Source: Tipula vernalis (Eukaryota > Arthropoda > Insecta > Diptera > Tipulidae). From it: a stretch of DNA of 64,000 nucleotides. Shown here piece after piece: positions 1 to 11,628 of the stretch (position 1 is its first letter; every line of letters begins with the position of its first letter). The stretch is taken from contig OY282560.1 of NCBI GenBank assembly GCA_958295665.1, forward strand, positions 55,056,333-55,120,332, in the 5' to 3' direction. The notes under the pieces are model-generated. The model was given only the letters and a program-made list of their open reading frames with translations. It did not search any database and was not told the origin of the DNA. The position numbers and the translations under genes were made by a program.

Positions 1-183
1 TTGATATTTAGGGTTTATAGGAATTTACAACTCTATAGGAGCGGAAGGATATAACTAGTTCTATTTTATCAATAAACATACATTTCATTTGATATGTTGT
101 ATTTATAAAATTTGGTTCATAGCGACTCTTAACACATTTGGGTTTACACAAAGAAAACATTTCATCAAAATTAGTTTTAACCA

Positions 184-540
<357 letters not shown>

Positions 541-555
541 TAATTATTATAGGTA

Positions 556-1736
556 TTATAATCTAACGTTACCTGAGTCTCGATCAACTTCCGTATATAA
601 TATATTTTTACCGGAGTTTTTAACAGCTGTAAAAATTATTGATTGATATTTTGGCCATTTCTCTATTAAATTTTGGGATTCTTCATAAGAGAGAGAAAAA
701 TCGTATAAAACCTGTAAAAATTAATTGTTTAACTGTTGATAACCATTAAAATTTATTGATAATGCAATTACCAAATCTGGATATATAAAGAAGAAGGAAT
801 ATTTCTCGATTAAATTGTAGGTTTCTTTTTTCTGAGTAGATAATCTTCGGTAATTCAACGTTGTTTTTAATTTGGATTTTAACAAATCAAGTTCTTCTGG
901 TAGAGATGCATTATTTAAAATATATAAATCGTTTTCTATATCACTGAACTCATTACTATCTGACTTAGTTGACTTGGGATTGGAATTAACCAGTTCATCG
1001 TTGAAACTTTGTTGAAGCTTTCTCTTTTTAGAGCGGTCATTTTTAATTTTGTTTGCAGATAACCGCTTCCTTTTTTGTTGACCAATATTTCCTAATTAGG
1101 TAAAAAAAATATTTAGAAAATATTTTAACTGATATAAACGGGTATATTACTGAATCTAAACAAGGAAATAGCCTTGTTGCAATTTCCGCAATCAGTTGGA
1201 ACTCTTCAGCGCTAGGGGTAAAGCTACAATTTTCTTCAATAAACGATGCTAACCAAGAAATAAGTTTACGCCGTTGATTGTCTGTCAGTGATTTAACGGC
1301 CTCAACACTTTTAAATAGTTCTAGTCCACCCGATTTTCGTATTATATACACTTTTACAGCCTGTAACAATTAACAAAATTAATAAATTATTAAATACGTT
1401 ATGAATATCAGAAATAAATTAAAAGTTTAATAACCAAAAACAGCTATAAATTGTTATAATAAAAATATACCTCTGGCGTAAAAATGAGGGATGGTCCTAT
1501 ACAACCATCTGATCGTGACACGGTTGTCCACTTTAATTGTTGCGTATCGCCTGTTGTCTCGTTTATCCCTCGAATTGATAGCTCTTCATATTTTTTAGTG
1601 TTAACATTCAATATGAAACTGGGATGCGTTATATAATGTCTCACGTAGTCTATAAATACATTTTCCTCTATGACTGCATCCAGAGAGTTTGAAAAATGAT
1701 CAAACTGATTTAAATCTATTGATGTGTTTTCAAGCG
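556..1736 (-). CDS. Spliced gene of unknown function, partial (5' exon not found)
   Basis: Four exons can be read on the minus strand: 1736-1471, 1360-1151, 1091-772 and 711-556, with stop TAA at 558-556. Junctions are GT..AG: donor GTATAT after 1471, acceptor TTACAG before 1360, donor GTAATA after 1151, donor GTAATT after 772, acceptor TTTACAG before 711. Exons 1-2 and 3-4 join in phase; the 2-3 join does not keep frame as I read it, so that border may be wrong or the gene damaged. Exon 2 has a helix-rich segment ([17 protein letters not shown], then [14 protein letters not shown]). Exon 3 opens with a Lys/Arg-rich stretch ([13 protein letters not shown]), possibly a nuclear signal. Exon 4 holds LIEKWPKYQ. 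The layout recalls uncharacterised animal proteins often labelled SAMD3-like, but I do not recognise a defined domain. An acceptor at 1737-1738 shows that more exons lie upstream. Confidence 0.6.
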
Positions 1737-3128
1737 CTGAAAAAAGTATTTAAATTCAATATTAATTTGTTTATGCCAAGATTGCAATAATATTCCAAAT
1801 TAGAATTTTAAATTTATTTGCACAATTAATATCAATGAGTAATGCAAAAGTTTGTGTGTGCAAATTATTTCAAGCAATAAAAAATAAAATTGAACATTGT
1901 TTTTTGTTTGTAGGCGGTAATTTTCAACCATACGATACATAACCTCAAAACATGGCATCTATTACAAAATATGTTAAAATGAGCGCGAATGATACTAAAA
2001 ACTTAAAATGTTTATAATATTAACTCTAATGCTGTCTCTTAGTTAACATAAATCACAAGGTTATATGTAAATTTATCGTATAGGAAGAAATTTTCTAGCA
2101 CAGAAAATTAAACAGTGTTCAATTTTTTAGCTTCACTGGAATTTTGCAAAATGGCGGAAAATGTACAAATCAACGCAATACTTTTATGTCATAAAGACCA
2201 AAATTACACATACATGTATCACTGCCTTAAAACTTATTAATGCTTACCCGGTAGTACGAAATCCAAGTAAGTTAATTGCTCCTCGCTTGTCTCAAATTTA
2301 TGTACTTGGACTATCCGAACGTCTCTCTTATCGTAACTACATGTAAAATATACCCCTGGATACATTTTCTTTAAAAATACAATACAAATTGTATACGTAT
2401 TGGCAGTTTTTTTGTATGTACTTACAATATATTGTGAAACACTTTAATATTATTTATTAATATATATCTCACTATAATACACTATATAAATTACGCTATT
2501 GAGCACTTAATCAAAATACAAGCGCGTAAATTTAGCAATTGATTACTATAATCCACTATAAAATACTCTTAGTCAAGTATATGCACGTAAGAACTCTAAA
2601 ACAATTTTCACAAAACTGACAAAAAGTCGAACGACCGAATAAATGGCTGGAAAGTACCACTATATTTATATTAAAAAAATATATTTGTATATAGATTTCT
2701 ATATTAATTTTATATTGTTTCCGTATAGAACCAAACTTTTAATATGATAAAGTTATTAGTTTTATACAAATCGTGGTATCGAACTTATGTTTTATACTCT
2801 ACGTTATAAACTGTATACAACTGTTGCTATAAAAATCACTTGTATATTATGAGTTTCTATAAAATCTATTACAAAACCATATAAACTGTTTTAATATTTT
2901 TGACTTGTATATTTTTTATACAATTTTTCGTATAAATACAAAATATCTGAAAAAATGTATAAATATATTTATAGAATATCCTAAAATTTTTTGGAGTGAT
3001 ACTGTTCAGGCGTTAAATAAATCCGCTCAGCAAATGTATGCATATGATTTTTTTCCCAGGATGATTAATTTTCGGGTTCAATATTTCAACATGGACAGAG
3101 CCGCGCTTTTTAATTAGTTAGTAGTTTT
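1737..3128. other. AT-rich stretch, no supported gene
   Basis: It probably includes the undetected first exon(s) and promoter of the minus-strand gene ending at 556. Short open frames on the plus strand (2151-2240, 2161-2346, 2905-3117) show no recognisable protein features. Confidence 0.5.
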
Positions 3129-3368
3129 ACAGTCCAATTCTGACGTTAAGACCCTTAAGACTCTCTTAGCTAAGACCCATTTTATAAATTTTTTTTTTAA
3201 GACGAAAGTCTTAATTGGTATTCTGGCGGTGATATTCTTAAACTTTTGTACTAAAAACTCTACAAAGATTGTGTAGACCTGTCAAACATTTTTTTTTTTT
3301 TGTCTTTTTTTTCAAACATTTATTCAGTTTTGTGTTTGTTTTGTAAATTGTTTTTCTTAAATTAATAA

Positions 3369-4219
3369 ATGGATATTCCACGTCAAAGTCGTGCCGCTCA
3401 CACCACGCACGAGCAATTGGAAATGTTTTTAAGTTTTTTGGAGGAAAATCCACAATTTTTAACCGGGAAAAATACTCCAGAAAACCTGAAATATTTGGAT
3501 GAGAAATGGGAGGAATTGACCAGCAAGTTAAATTCTTTGAAAGGACCGGAAAAAAATTCGAATGAATGGAAGACGGTATGTGTAGTGTATTATTTGATTT
3601 TACTGGAGTTTTGTACTTCATTAATTATTTCTCAAATACCTTTCAGTCTCTGAATCACTGGAAAAACCAGCTAAAATCCAGATCGCAAAAAATTCGGATA
3701 GAAGAACTGATGACTGGTGGCGGTGAGCGTGAGACCACAACAGTTCAGCTATCGGCATTTTTAAGAAAGGGCTCTCACAATTTTCGGTGTAATTGCAGTC
3801 AGGGGAGATGATTCCGTACCAGTCATGGGATTTACTGTAAGTATTTATTATCGTTGTAAAATTTACTTAGATGTAAAATCATACACCATCGATAATGGTA
3901 AAATTTAATTAGTTCCGTTTTTTCCTAGAACAACTTATTATCAAATCCGATGGAAATTTGTGAAATAGCGGAAGACGAGCCAACGCCAACCACCTCGATT
4001 AGCAATAAAGCTCCCACTCGAAAGAGAAATTATTCTTCATCCTCAACAGCCGTGAGCGAATGTATCCAAAAAATTACGAAGTTGGCAGATGAGCGTATAC
4101 AGCACGAAACAAAAATTGCTGAAGAACGTCTAAAAATCGATAAACAAAACGCCGATGCTATGATCCGGATGGCCGAAGCGATGTATATTATAGCACAACA
4201 AATAAAGGAAAAAAGCTAG
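3369..4219 (+). pseudogene. Harbinger Myb/SANT-like DNA-binding protein (frameshifted)
   Basis: Three exons are visible: 3369-3575, 3647-3836 and 3929-4219. Introns start GTATGT (3576) and GTAAGT (3837) and end TTTCAG (3646) and CCTAG (3928). Exon 1 (RAAHTTHEQLEMFLSFLEE and following) and the start of exon 2 (LNHWKNQLKSR) form the trihelix Myb/SANT-like fold that Harbinger elements encode beside their nuclease; its known role is to bind transposon ends and help carry the nuclease into the nucleus. Exon 3 is charged and helical (ADERIQHETKIAEERLKID), likely a coiled coil. Exon 2 changes reading frame around the T-run at 3758-3762, so the protein is broken. It ends 130 bp from the end of the convergent nuclease gene. 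Confidence 0.72.
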
Positions 4220-4348
4220 TATTTATAGTTTCCAATAGTAATTTAATAGTATTTAATATCTTGTAAATCTTATAGTATTTAATATCTTAATTTAATAGTA
4301 TTTAAATTTATAAAATAAAGGGAATAATAATAAAAATTAGAATTACAA

Positions 4349-5772
4349 TTACAAAGTATATGCGTAATCGTTTCTAATCCACCGACCTTCAGCTAAATAG
4401 CTGTTATCTGTGAAGCTAAATGACACTGTGTCCTCTTCTTCATCATGCTCGACAGAATCATCCTGCTCATCATCGAAACCACAGTCAATGAGTAAGTTGT
4501 GCAGTATCGCACACGTATAAACAATTATAGCCGCTTTATCCGGACTGTAATGTAGTATGGGGCATTTATGTAGGCATCGAAAACGGTTTTTTAGGACACC
4601 AAAGCCCTTCCACAGTATTCCTCGCTCTTATTTGAATTCTGTTGAATTTCTGCTCTTGTTGGTTAGCTGGTTGTAAATACGGTGTCAAGAGCCAGGGCTC
4701 TAAAGGATACCCACTATCTCCTATTAGCCAATTATGCGTCCGACTATTGTGTTGCTGAAAAAGGTGGATGCGGGCTGGGGATGTTGTCCAAATAGCCGAA
4801 TCATGCACGCTTCCAGGGTATTTAGCATTCACCAACAAAAACTTTAATTTTGAATCGACAATCTAAAAAATATAAAATTTATTCAGATAAATATTTCAGA
4901 TTATTTAATTAAATGGATGGTTTTTATTTACCGCTTCCACATTAATGCTGTAGAACCCTTTCCGATTCATGTATAATCGAGCTGGGCGTTCAGCATCAAG
5001 TGCCGGAGGTGCTACAATTCCTATATGGGTGCAATCGATAGCACCAATCACACCTTTTATCGCAAATTTTGTGTAAAACCTGCAATAATTAGTTACAGTA
5101 TTTAGTTATATATTGATTAAAATTCAATAAGCTTGATTAATAATTACCCTTCTTTTATTAAATTTTTCTGTTCCTGCGATTCACAAAATTTTATTTTTTC
5201 GGCCAATTTTGTAGTAATTAATATACAGATGAAATTAATGTTACGGGACACGCACGGCTGACTCATTGGCAACAAGTAGTTCGCTGCAACGCATTTTTTC
5301 TATGATCCATGGCCCAAGAAATGTAATGTTGATAATACCTATGAATTTATTTATAGATATAATTTTGAATATATAATATCATTATGCTAAAACAAACCCT
5401 AAACGCGAATGGAATCTCCGATGAATCATTGTTGTGTGGTTCCAGCTCTTCGATTAACCTCTCGGCGATAACTTTTGGAAGGCGGAAATATGCCCTAAAC
5501 ACGCTTTCGTCTATTTCAAAAGGATTGGCCGTATCTCTTAAGTACCGGAGGTGTTCTCCTCGTCTTGCTCTAAAGAAGAAATATATTTGTTCAATATAAA
5601 ATATCAATGAACATAACGTTTGCTTAAACTCGAAAAAACTTACTTTTCTTCTTCGCTTAATAAAAGAGTTAGCGCTTGCAGCATCAATTCCATTTTTAAA
5701 TCGGCTCCTTAAAAAAATAAATACAATAAATGGCTTGTGTTTTATAATTTTTTTTATTTTATTTAACAGCAC
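4349..5772 (-). pseudogene. HARBI1-like DDE nuclease (stop codon and frameshift)
   Basis: The minus strand carries pieces of a DDE_Tnp_4 (HARBI1/PIF) transposase over about five exons. The N-terminal part includes NPFEIDESVFRAYFRLP and SEIPFAFRV. A middle part has PMSQPCVSR. The first catalytic aspartate lies in GVIGAIDCTHIGI (about 5055). The second lies in KYPGSVHDSAIW and the following LIGDSGYPL (4838-4700). The C-terminal helix YSPDKAAIIVYTCAILHN (about 4550) leads to a stop at 4351-4349. Exon borders include donor GTAAAT after 4932 and acceptor TTTTAG before 4862. Breaks are an in-frame TAG at 5302-5300 and a one-base frame change at about 4609-4604, just after ARNTVE. A functional copy would cut and join the element ends; this one cannot give a full-length enzyme. 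Confidence 0.8.
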
Positions 5773-6185
5773 TAAAATTTTTTGGTTTAATGCTTCAATT
5801 CAAGAAAAGAGTACGAACCCACACCATTTTAATTAATCAATTATTATTAATTACACATTTCAGTTAGTTTAATTTTTATAAAATTTTATTTATCGATATA
5901 TTTATTTATCACCTACAAAATTTCCCGCCACTTTTTTATTTCAGTAATGTCAAATTATGATGCTTAGACCATCAAATTTGTCGATACTACGTAAGACCGT
6001 GTTTTAATACTAATGACAGCGGTGACTACCTGCAGAATACCAAATAGGTCTTAACTAAGACTCGAGTACTAAAATAAAAAAAAGTCTTGCATAAGACGAT
6101 TTTTTAGTCTGTGACTGTGTGTCAGAATAGGCATGTGAGAGATATTAGAGAAAAACTTAAATTAGTAGGTCGTTGTGTTTAAATA

Positions 6186-9060
6186 TGACTTGACTTTGAC
6201 TTTGACTTGACTTTTAATTGACTTTTAATTGACTTTGACTTGACTTTGACTTGACTTTGACTTGACTTTGACTTGACTTTGACTTGACTTTGACTTGACT
6301 TTGACTTGACTTTGACTTGACTTTGACTTGACTTTGACTTGACTTTGACTTGACTTTGACTTGACTTTGACTTGACTTTGACTTGACTTTGACTTGACTT
6401 TGACTTGACTTTGACTTGACTTTGACTTGACTTTGACTTGACTTTGACTTGACTTTGACTTGACTTTGACTTGACTTTGACTTGACTTTGACTTGACTTT
6501 GACTTGACTTTGACTTGACTTTGACTTGACTTTGACTTGACTTTGACTTGACTTTGACTTGACTTTGACTTGACTTTGACTTGACTTTGACTTGACTTTG
6601 ACTTGACTTTGACTTGACTTTGACTTGACTTTGACTTGACTTTGACTTGACTTTGACTTGACTTTGACTTGACTTTGACTTGACTTTGACTTGACTTTGA
6701 CTTGACTTTGACTTGACTTTGACTTGACTTTGATTTGACTTTGACTTTGACTTGACTTTGACTTGACTTTGACTTGACTTTGACTTGACTTTGACTTGAC
6801 TTTGACTTGACTTTGACTTGACTTTGACTTGACTTTGACTTGACTTTGACTTGACTTTGACTTGACTTTGACTTGACTTTGACTTGACTTTGACTTGACT
6901 TTGACTTGACTTTGACTTGACTTTGACTTGACTTTGACTTGACTTTGACTTGACTTTGACTTGACTTTGACTTGACTTTGACTTGACTTTGACTTGACTT
7001 TGACTTGACTTTGACTTGACTTTGACTTGACTTTGACTTGACTTTGACTTGACTTTGACTTGACTTTGACTTGACTTTGACTTGACTTTGACTTGACTTT
7101 GACTTGACTTTGACTTGACTTTGACTTGACTTTGACTTGACTTTGACTTGACTTTGACTTGACTTTGACTTGACTTTGACTTGACTTTGACTTGACTTTG
7201 ACTTGACTTTGACTTGACTTTGACTTGACTTTGACTTGACTTTGACTTGACTTTGACTTGACTTTGACTTGACTTTGACTTGACTTTGACTTGACTTTGA
7301 CTTGACCTTGACTTGACTTTGACTTGACTTTGACTTGACTTTGACTTGACTTTGACTTGACTTTGACTTGACTTTGACTTGACTTTGACTTGACTTTGAC
7401 TTGACTTTGACTTGACTTTGACTTGACTTTGACTTGACTTTGACTTGACTTTGACTTGACTTTGACTTGACTTTGACTTGACTTTGACTTGACTTTGACT
7501 TGACTTTGACTTGACTTTGACTTGACTTTGACTTGACTTTGACTTGACTTTGACTTGACTTTGACTTGACTTTGACTTGACATTGACTTGACTTTGACTT
7601 GACTTTGACTTGACTTTGACTTGACTTTGACTTGACTTTGACTTGACTTTGACTTGACTTTGACTTGACTTTGACTTGACTTTGACTTGACTTTGACTTG
7701 ACTTTGACTTGACTTTGACTTGACTTTGACTTGACTTTGACTTGACTTTGACTTGACTTTGACTTGACTTTGACTTGACTTTGACTTGACTTTGACTTGA
7801 CTTTGACTTGACTTTGACTTGACTTTGACTTGACTTTGACTTGACTTTGACTTGACTTTGACTTGACTTTGACTTGACTTTGACTTGACTTTGACTTGAC
7901 TTTGACTTGACTTTGACTTGACTTTGACTTGACTTTGACTTGACTTTGACTTGACTTTGACTTGACTTTGACTTGACTTTGACTTGACTTTGACTTGACT
8001 TTGACTTGACTTTGACTTGACTTTGACTTGACTTTGACTTGACTTTGACTTGACTTTGACTTGACTTTGACTTGACTTTGACTTGACTTTGACTTGACTT
8101 TGACTTGACTTTGACTTGACTTTGACTTGACTTTGACTTGACTTTGACTTGACCTTGACTTGACTTTGACTTGACTTTGACTTGACTTTGACTTGACTTT
8201 GACTTGACTTTGACTTGACTTTGACTTGACTTTGACTTGACTTTGACTTGACTTTGACTTGACTTTGACTTGACTTTGACTTGACTTTGACTTGACTTTG
8301 ACTTGACTTTGACTTGACTTTGACTTAACTTTGACTTAACTTTGACTTGACCTTGACTTGACTTTGACTTGACTTTGACTTGACTTTGACTTGACTTTGA
8401 CTTGACTTTGACTTGACTTTGACTTGACTTTGACTTGACTTTGACTTGACTTTGACTTGACTTTGACTTGACTTTGACTTGACTTTGACTTGACTTTGAC
8501 TTGACTTTGACTTGACTTTGACTTGACTTTGACTTGACTTTGACTTGACTTTGACTTGACTTTGACTTGACTTTGACTTGACTTTGACTTGACTTTGACT
8601 TGACTTTGACTTGACTTTGACTTGACTTTGACTTGACTTTGACTTGACTTTGACTTGACTTTGACTTGACTTTGACTTGACTTTGACTTGACTTTGACTT
8701 GACTTTGACTTGACTTTGACTTGACTTTGACTTGACTTTGACTTGACTTTGACTTGACTTTGACTTGACTTTGACTTGACTTTGACTTGACTTTGACTTG
8801 ACTTTGACTTGACTTTGACTTGACTTTGACTTGACTTTGACTTGACTTTGACTTGACTTTGACTTGACCTTGACTTGACTTTGACTTGACTTTGACTTGA
8901 CTTTGACTTGACTTTGACTTGACTTTGACTTGACTTTGACTTGACTTTGACTTGACTTTGACTTGACTTTGACTTGACTTTGACTTGACTTTGACTTGAC
9001 TTTGACTTGACTTTGACTTGACTTTGACTTGACTTTGACTTGACTTTGACTTGACTTTGA
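6186..9060. repeat. 11-bp minisatellite TTTGACTTGAC, about 260 units
   Basis: An almost uninterrupted tandem array of TTTGACTTGAC runs for 2.87 kb. Variant units are rare: T for C at about 6734 next to a 6-bp register change (6740-6750), C for T at about 7306, 8154, 8351 and 8869, an A at about 7582, and two TTAAC units at about 8326-8341. The low divergence suggests recent expansion. Three units (33 bp) equal 11 codons, so the minus strand reads as an endless Ser/Gln/Val/Lys repeat without stops; this is a consequence of the unit, not evidence for a gene. Confidence 0.97.
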
Positions 9061-9062
9061 CA

Positions 9063-9180
9063 CTGTCTCTATATCACAGTAGTTAGACCCATTCTTTTAT
9101 ATTGGGTAATAGTCTGGTGTCCTGTTTTTAGTCAAAACCGCCAACCAAAAAGAGATTCCTAAGACTAGCGACTAAACCAT
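9063..9180 (+). pseudogene. Short non-LTR RT thumb remnant
   Basis: Translated in shifting frames, the sequence right after the minisatellite resembles the segment after the RT palm in the non-LTR elements of this window (compare VVRPIL.YGV.VWWP in families A-C). It is too short and decayed to classify. Confidence 0.35.
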
Positions 9181-9190
9181 CCTGTCAATA

Positions 9191-9899
9191 TCTTTTGATT
9201 TGAACTTCTGGTCAATTCAACTCTCAAATCAATCCCAAACTGAACTTCGTAAGTCAAATCTTCTGCTCAACATCCAACTCAATTTAGAACTAAGCCTCCA
9301 ACTAAATCGAAATTACCAAATTAACCGTCAACCCAACTCTCAACTCAATCTCCAAATCAATCCCAGATCAACTTTAAAATAAACTTTAACCCTTAGCCCA
9401 AATCAACCCTTAAATAATTCCCCAACCGACCAACTCACTCAATCAAAATTCAGGCTAATTACTACTTAGATCGAACTAAATTTCAACCGTTCGCTCAACT
9501 CGACACTTAATGTTCAACCCATTTCCAAGATCAACTTAATTCGCAAGCTGCATGCGTGAATGAGCTCAACTCAATCTAACCTTCTACTAAATCCTAAACT
9601 CGACTCCAAATTAATCTCAAACCGAATTTCTGACTCAAATCCAACCCAAATTTAATATAAACCCTACTTACCATCATACCGTAATAGCAAAGTACAATCA
9701 TAACCTTAGATGGGTGCATTTGTTTGGGTAGAAGACTCACCGCTTTCAAAGTAAGTTTTCAATATTTCCCAATTTTGTTGGTAGTTAAAATTGAAAACGC
9801 TAGATGGATCACCCGTTACAATAATACCAAACCATCATACAATTATACCATCATAATATCACATATATACCATCTTACCAAGATACCACCATACCATCA
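9191..9899. other. C/A-rich degenerate low-complexity sequence
   Basis: Runs of AACTCAATC, CAACTCAA and AAATCAATCCC recur from 9210 to 9650 without exact periodicity, followed by an ACCATCATA-like short repeat at 9826-9900. No gene is supported. The open frame starting at 9724 runs through this repeat into the non-LTR element. Confidence 0.6.
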
Positions 9900-9904
9900 T
9901 CCCG

Positions 9905-11628
9905 TGTGGAGTTGCTGGCTCTCCCATCGGGCGCGTCCCCAGATGGCGGATAGGGGAGTGCCCTCATTGGTTCGCCGGCGGGTAGGTGGGACACAAAATA
10001 CCACCCGTGGACCAAAACAGATAGGGGAAGGAACCTCGAATAATAAACCAACCAAGGAAGGTTTGCAGGGAGGAGAAGTTAGGGTGCAGGGGGTCGGATC
10101 CCCAGTACCGGCGGTTTTAGGGAGTGAGCAAGAGGGCTCCCAGCCGTCGAGATCGAACGACCGCAATGTTCTAGCAGTGGGGTCCTTGGCTGCTGGAAGA
10201 GATAATTCTACAAGCCCTGCCGAAGACGGTAAACCCGTTTATGAAGAGTGGCAATTTTATAAGATCACCGAACAAGAAGCTGGAAACTGGTGCGGCATCG
10301 AATGTGGCAAAAGTGACAACCGGGAAAAACTCTAAGGAGTTAAGGGGAATAACCAACCCATTCCAATAGAGTAGTAGCACGAGAATAGGATTTCGACAGC
10401 ATTCAAAGTCCCTTTCAGAATCTGAAGACCACAAAATATCTGATTCACTATCGGATATTAACGAGCCTGATGCTTTTAATCGGCTTGGAAAGAAAATTGA
10501 CCTTCTCTGGGAATACATTAAATCAAGGAGTAATGTACACCATTAAATAAAGAAGCTTGCCACGTCAATCAGGAATATATATGCTGAACACTCACTAGAG
10601 GTTGAAAAACTGAATGACGAGAACCAGACAACGCAGACAATTGTAAACCCAGACCATGCCAACCATCTCAAATCGGAGAAACAAAGGGAAGGATATCGTT
10701 CCGCTGGATAGGGAAGCTGAAATGGCATCCAAAAGCAAAGGGAAAAGGTCGAATAAACAAAATTCTCCTGTTGAACATGCCCAAAAAAAGGGAAACATAA
10801 AACTGGCGGAACCCCAGTTCTAGAAGCTAAAGGTTCGAATGAAAATCCAGTCGAACTTAGTGAGCCTAACAATGAAGCGGGCCCTGACTGGCAGGTGGTG
10901 AGCAAGAAACAAAGAAAAAAACGTGGGAGGATTCCCGTCCACGTCCTGATGCCATCAAAATAACGAAGAATGAATCCCTCACATATGCTGAGATGCTCAC
11001 GAAAATTAAAGGGGATTCAAATTTGAACGACCTCTCTGGTAAGGTGACTCGCATATGTATGTAGGACAGCAAAGGGCGATCTCCTACTTGAGGAGGAAGA
11101 TATACACCCAAAGTAACTTGGACTCCAATCTGCATTAGAAAATTCCCCTGGTGCAGATGCAAAAATCCAAACGCTAACGCAGGTTTATGAGGTTATGCTC
11201 GAAGTTAAAGACATTGACGAGGCCACATCAAAGGCGTACATAAGGCGATTATAACTAAGTTTGCGGTGGCGAAAGAATAAGCGATAGGCAGTATCAAGTC
11301 ATTGAGAGCTGCCTATAGAGGCACCGAAACGGCAGTGATGGATGTACCAAGTTCGATAGCCAAAACGATTACTGCTGAAGGCAACGTACGTGTTGGGTGG
11401 GTGATCTGAAAGTGCTGGCAGTAGGGACATATAGCCAAATCTTGTACATGTGACGTGGATCGCGATGGCCTCTGCTACAAATGCAGAGGAAATGGTCATG
11501 TATTTAAAGAATGCAAGGAAGAAGCAAGATTTATGCTTTGCAAGAACAGGACGAACCATAACCATATAGCAGGGAGTGGTCGGTGCATGGTATACATGGA
11601 GGCATTGAAAAAAGCACGCCAGCTATGA
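9905..11628 (+). pseudogene. Family D ORF1 (gag-like) remnant
   Basis: The first part (to about 10335) is open and polar, rich in Gly, Ser and Glu. Further pieces lie in other frames up to 11628. The recognisable part is at about 11440-11600, where a CCHC knuckle (CYKCRGNGHVFKEC) is followed by ARFMLCKNRTNHNHIAGSGRC, the layout usual at the end of ORF1 in insect non-LTR elements. Such proteins bind the element RNA. The stop TGA at 11626-11628 overlaps the ORF2 start. Confidence 0.6.

Larger units (their letters stand above)
3129..6118. mobile_element. PIF/Harbinger DNA transposon, decayed, two convergent genes
   Basis: Two convergent spliced genes, a Myb/SANT-like protein (+) and a HARBI1-like nuclease (-), lie between imperfect inverted arms. 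ACAGTC at 3129 pairs with GACTGT ending at 6118. CTCTTAGCTAAGACC (about 3162-3177) pairs with GGTCTTAACTAAGA (6047-6060). GGTATTCTG (3217-3225) pairs with CAGAATACC (6034-6042). This two-gene plan is characteristic of Harbinger elements. I cannot see a clear 3-bp target duplication, so the outer ends are approximate. Both genes carry frame breaks, so the copy should be inactive. Confidence 0.75.

Noticed and set aside
2151..2240. Small plus-strand frame starting MAENVQINA
   Set aside because: It is only 29 codons, without homology or a clear splice partner.
6214..9063. A 949-codon minus-strand frame of Lys/Ser/Gln/Val repeats
   Set aside because: The 11-bp unit has no stop in its frames, so the frame is expected from the array alone. 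There is no separate start context or unique protein sequence.
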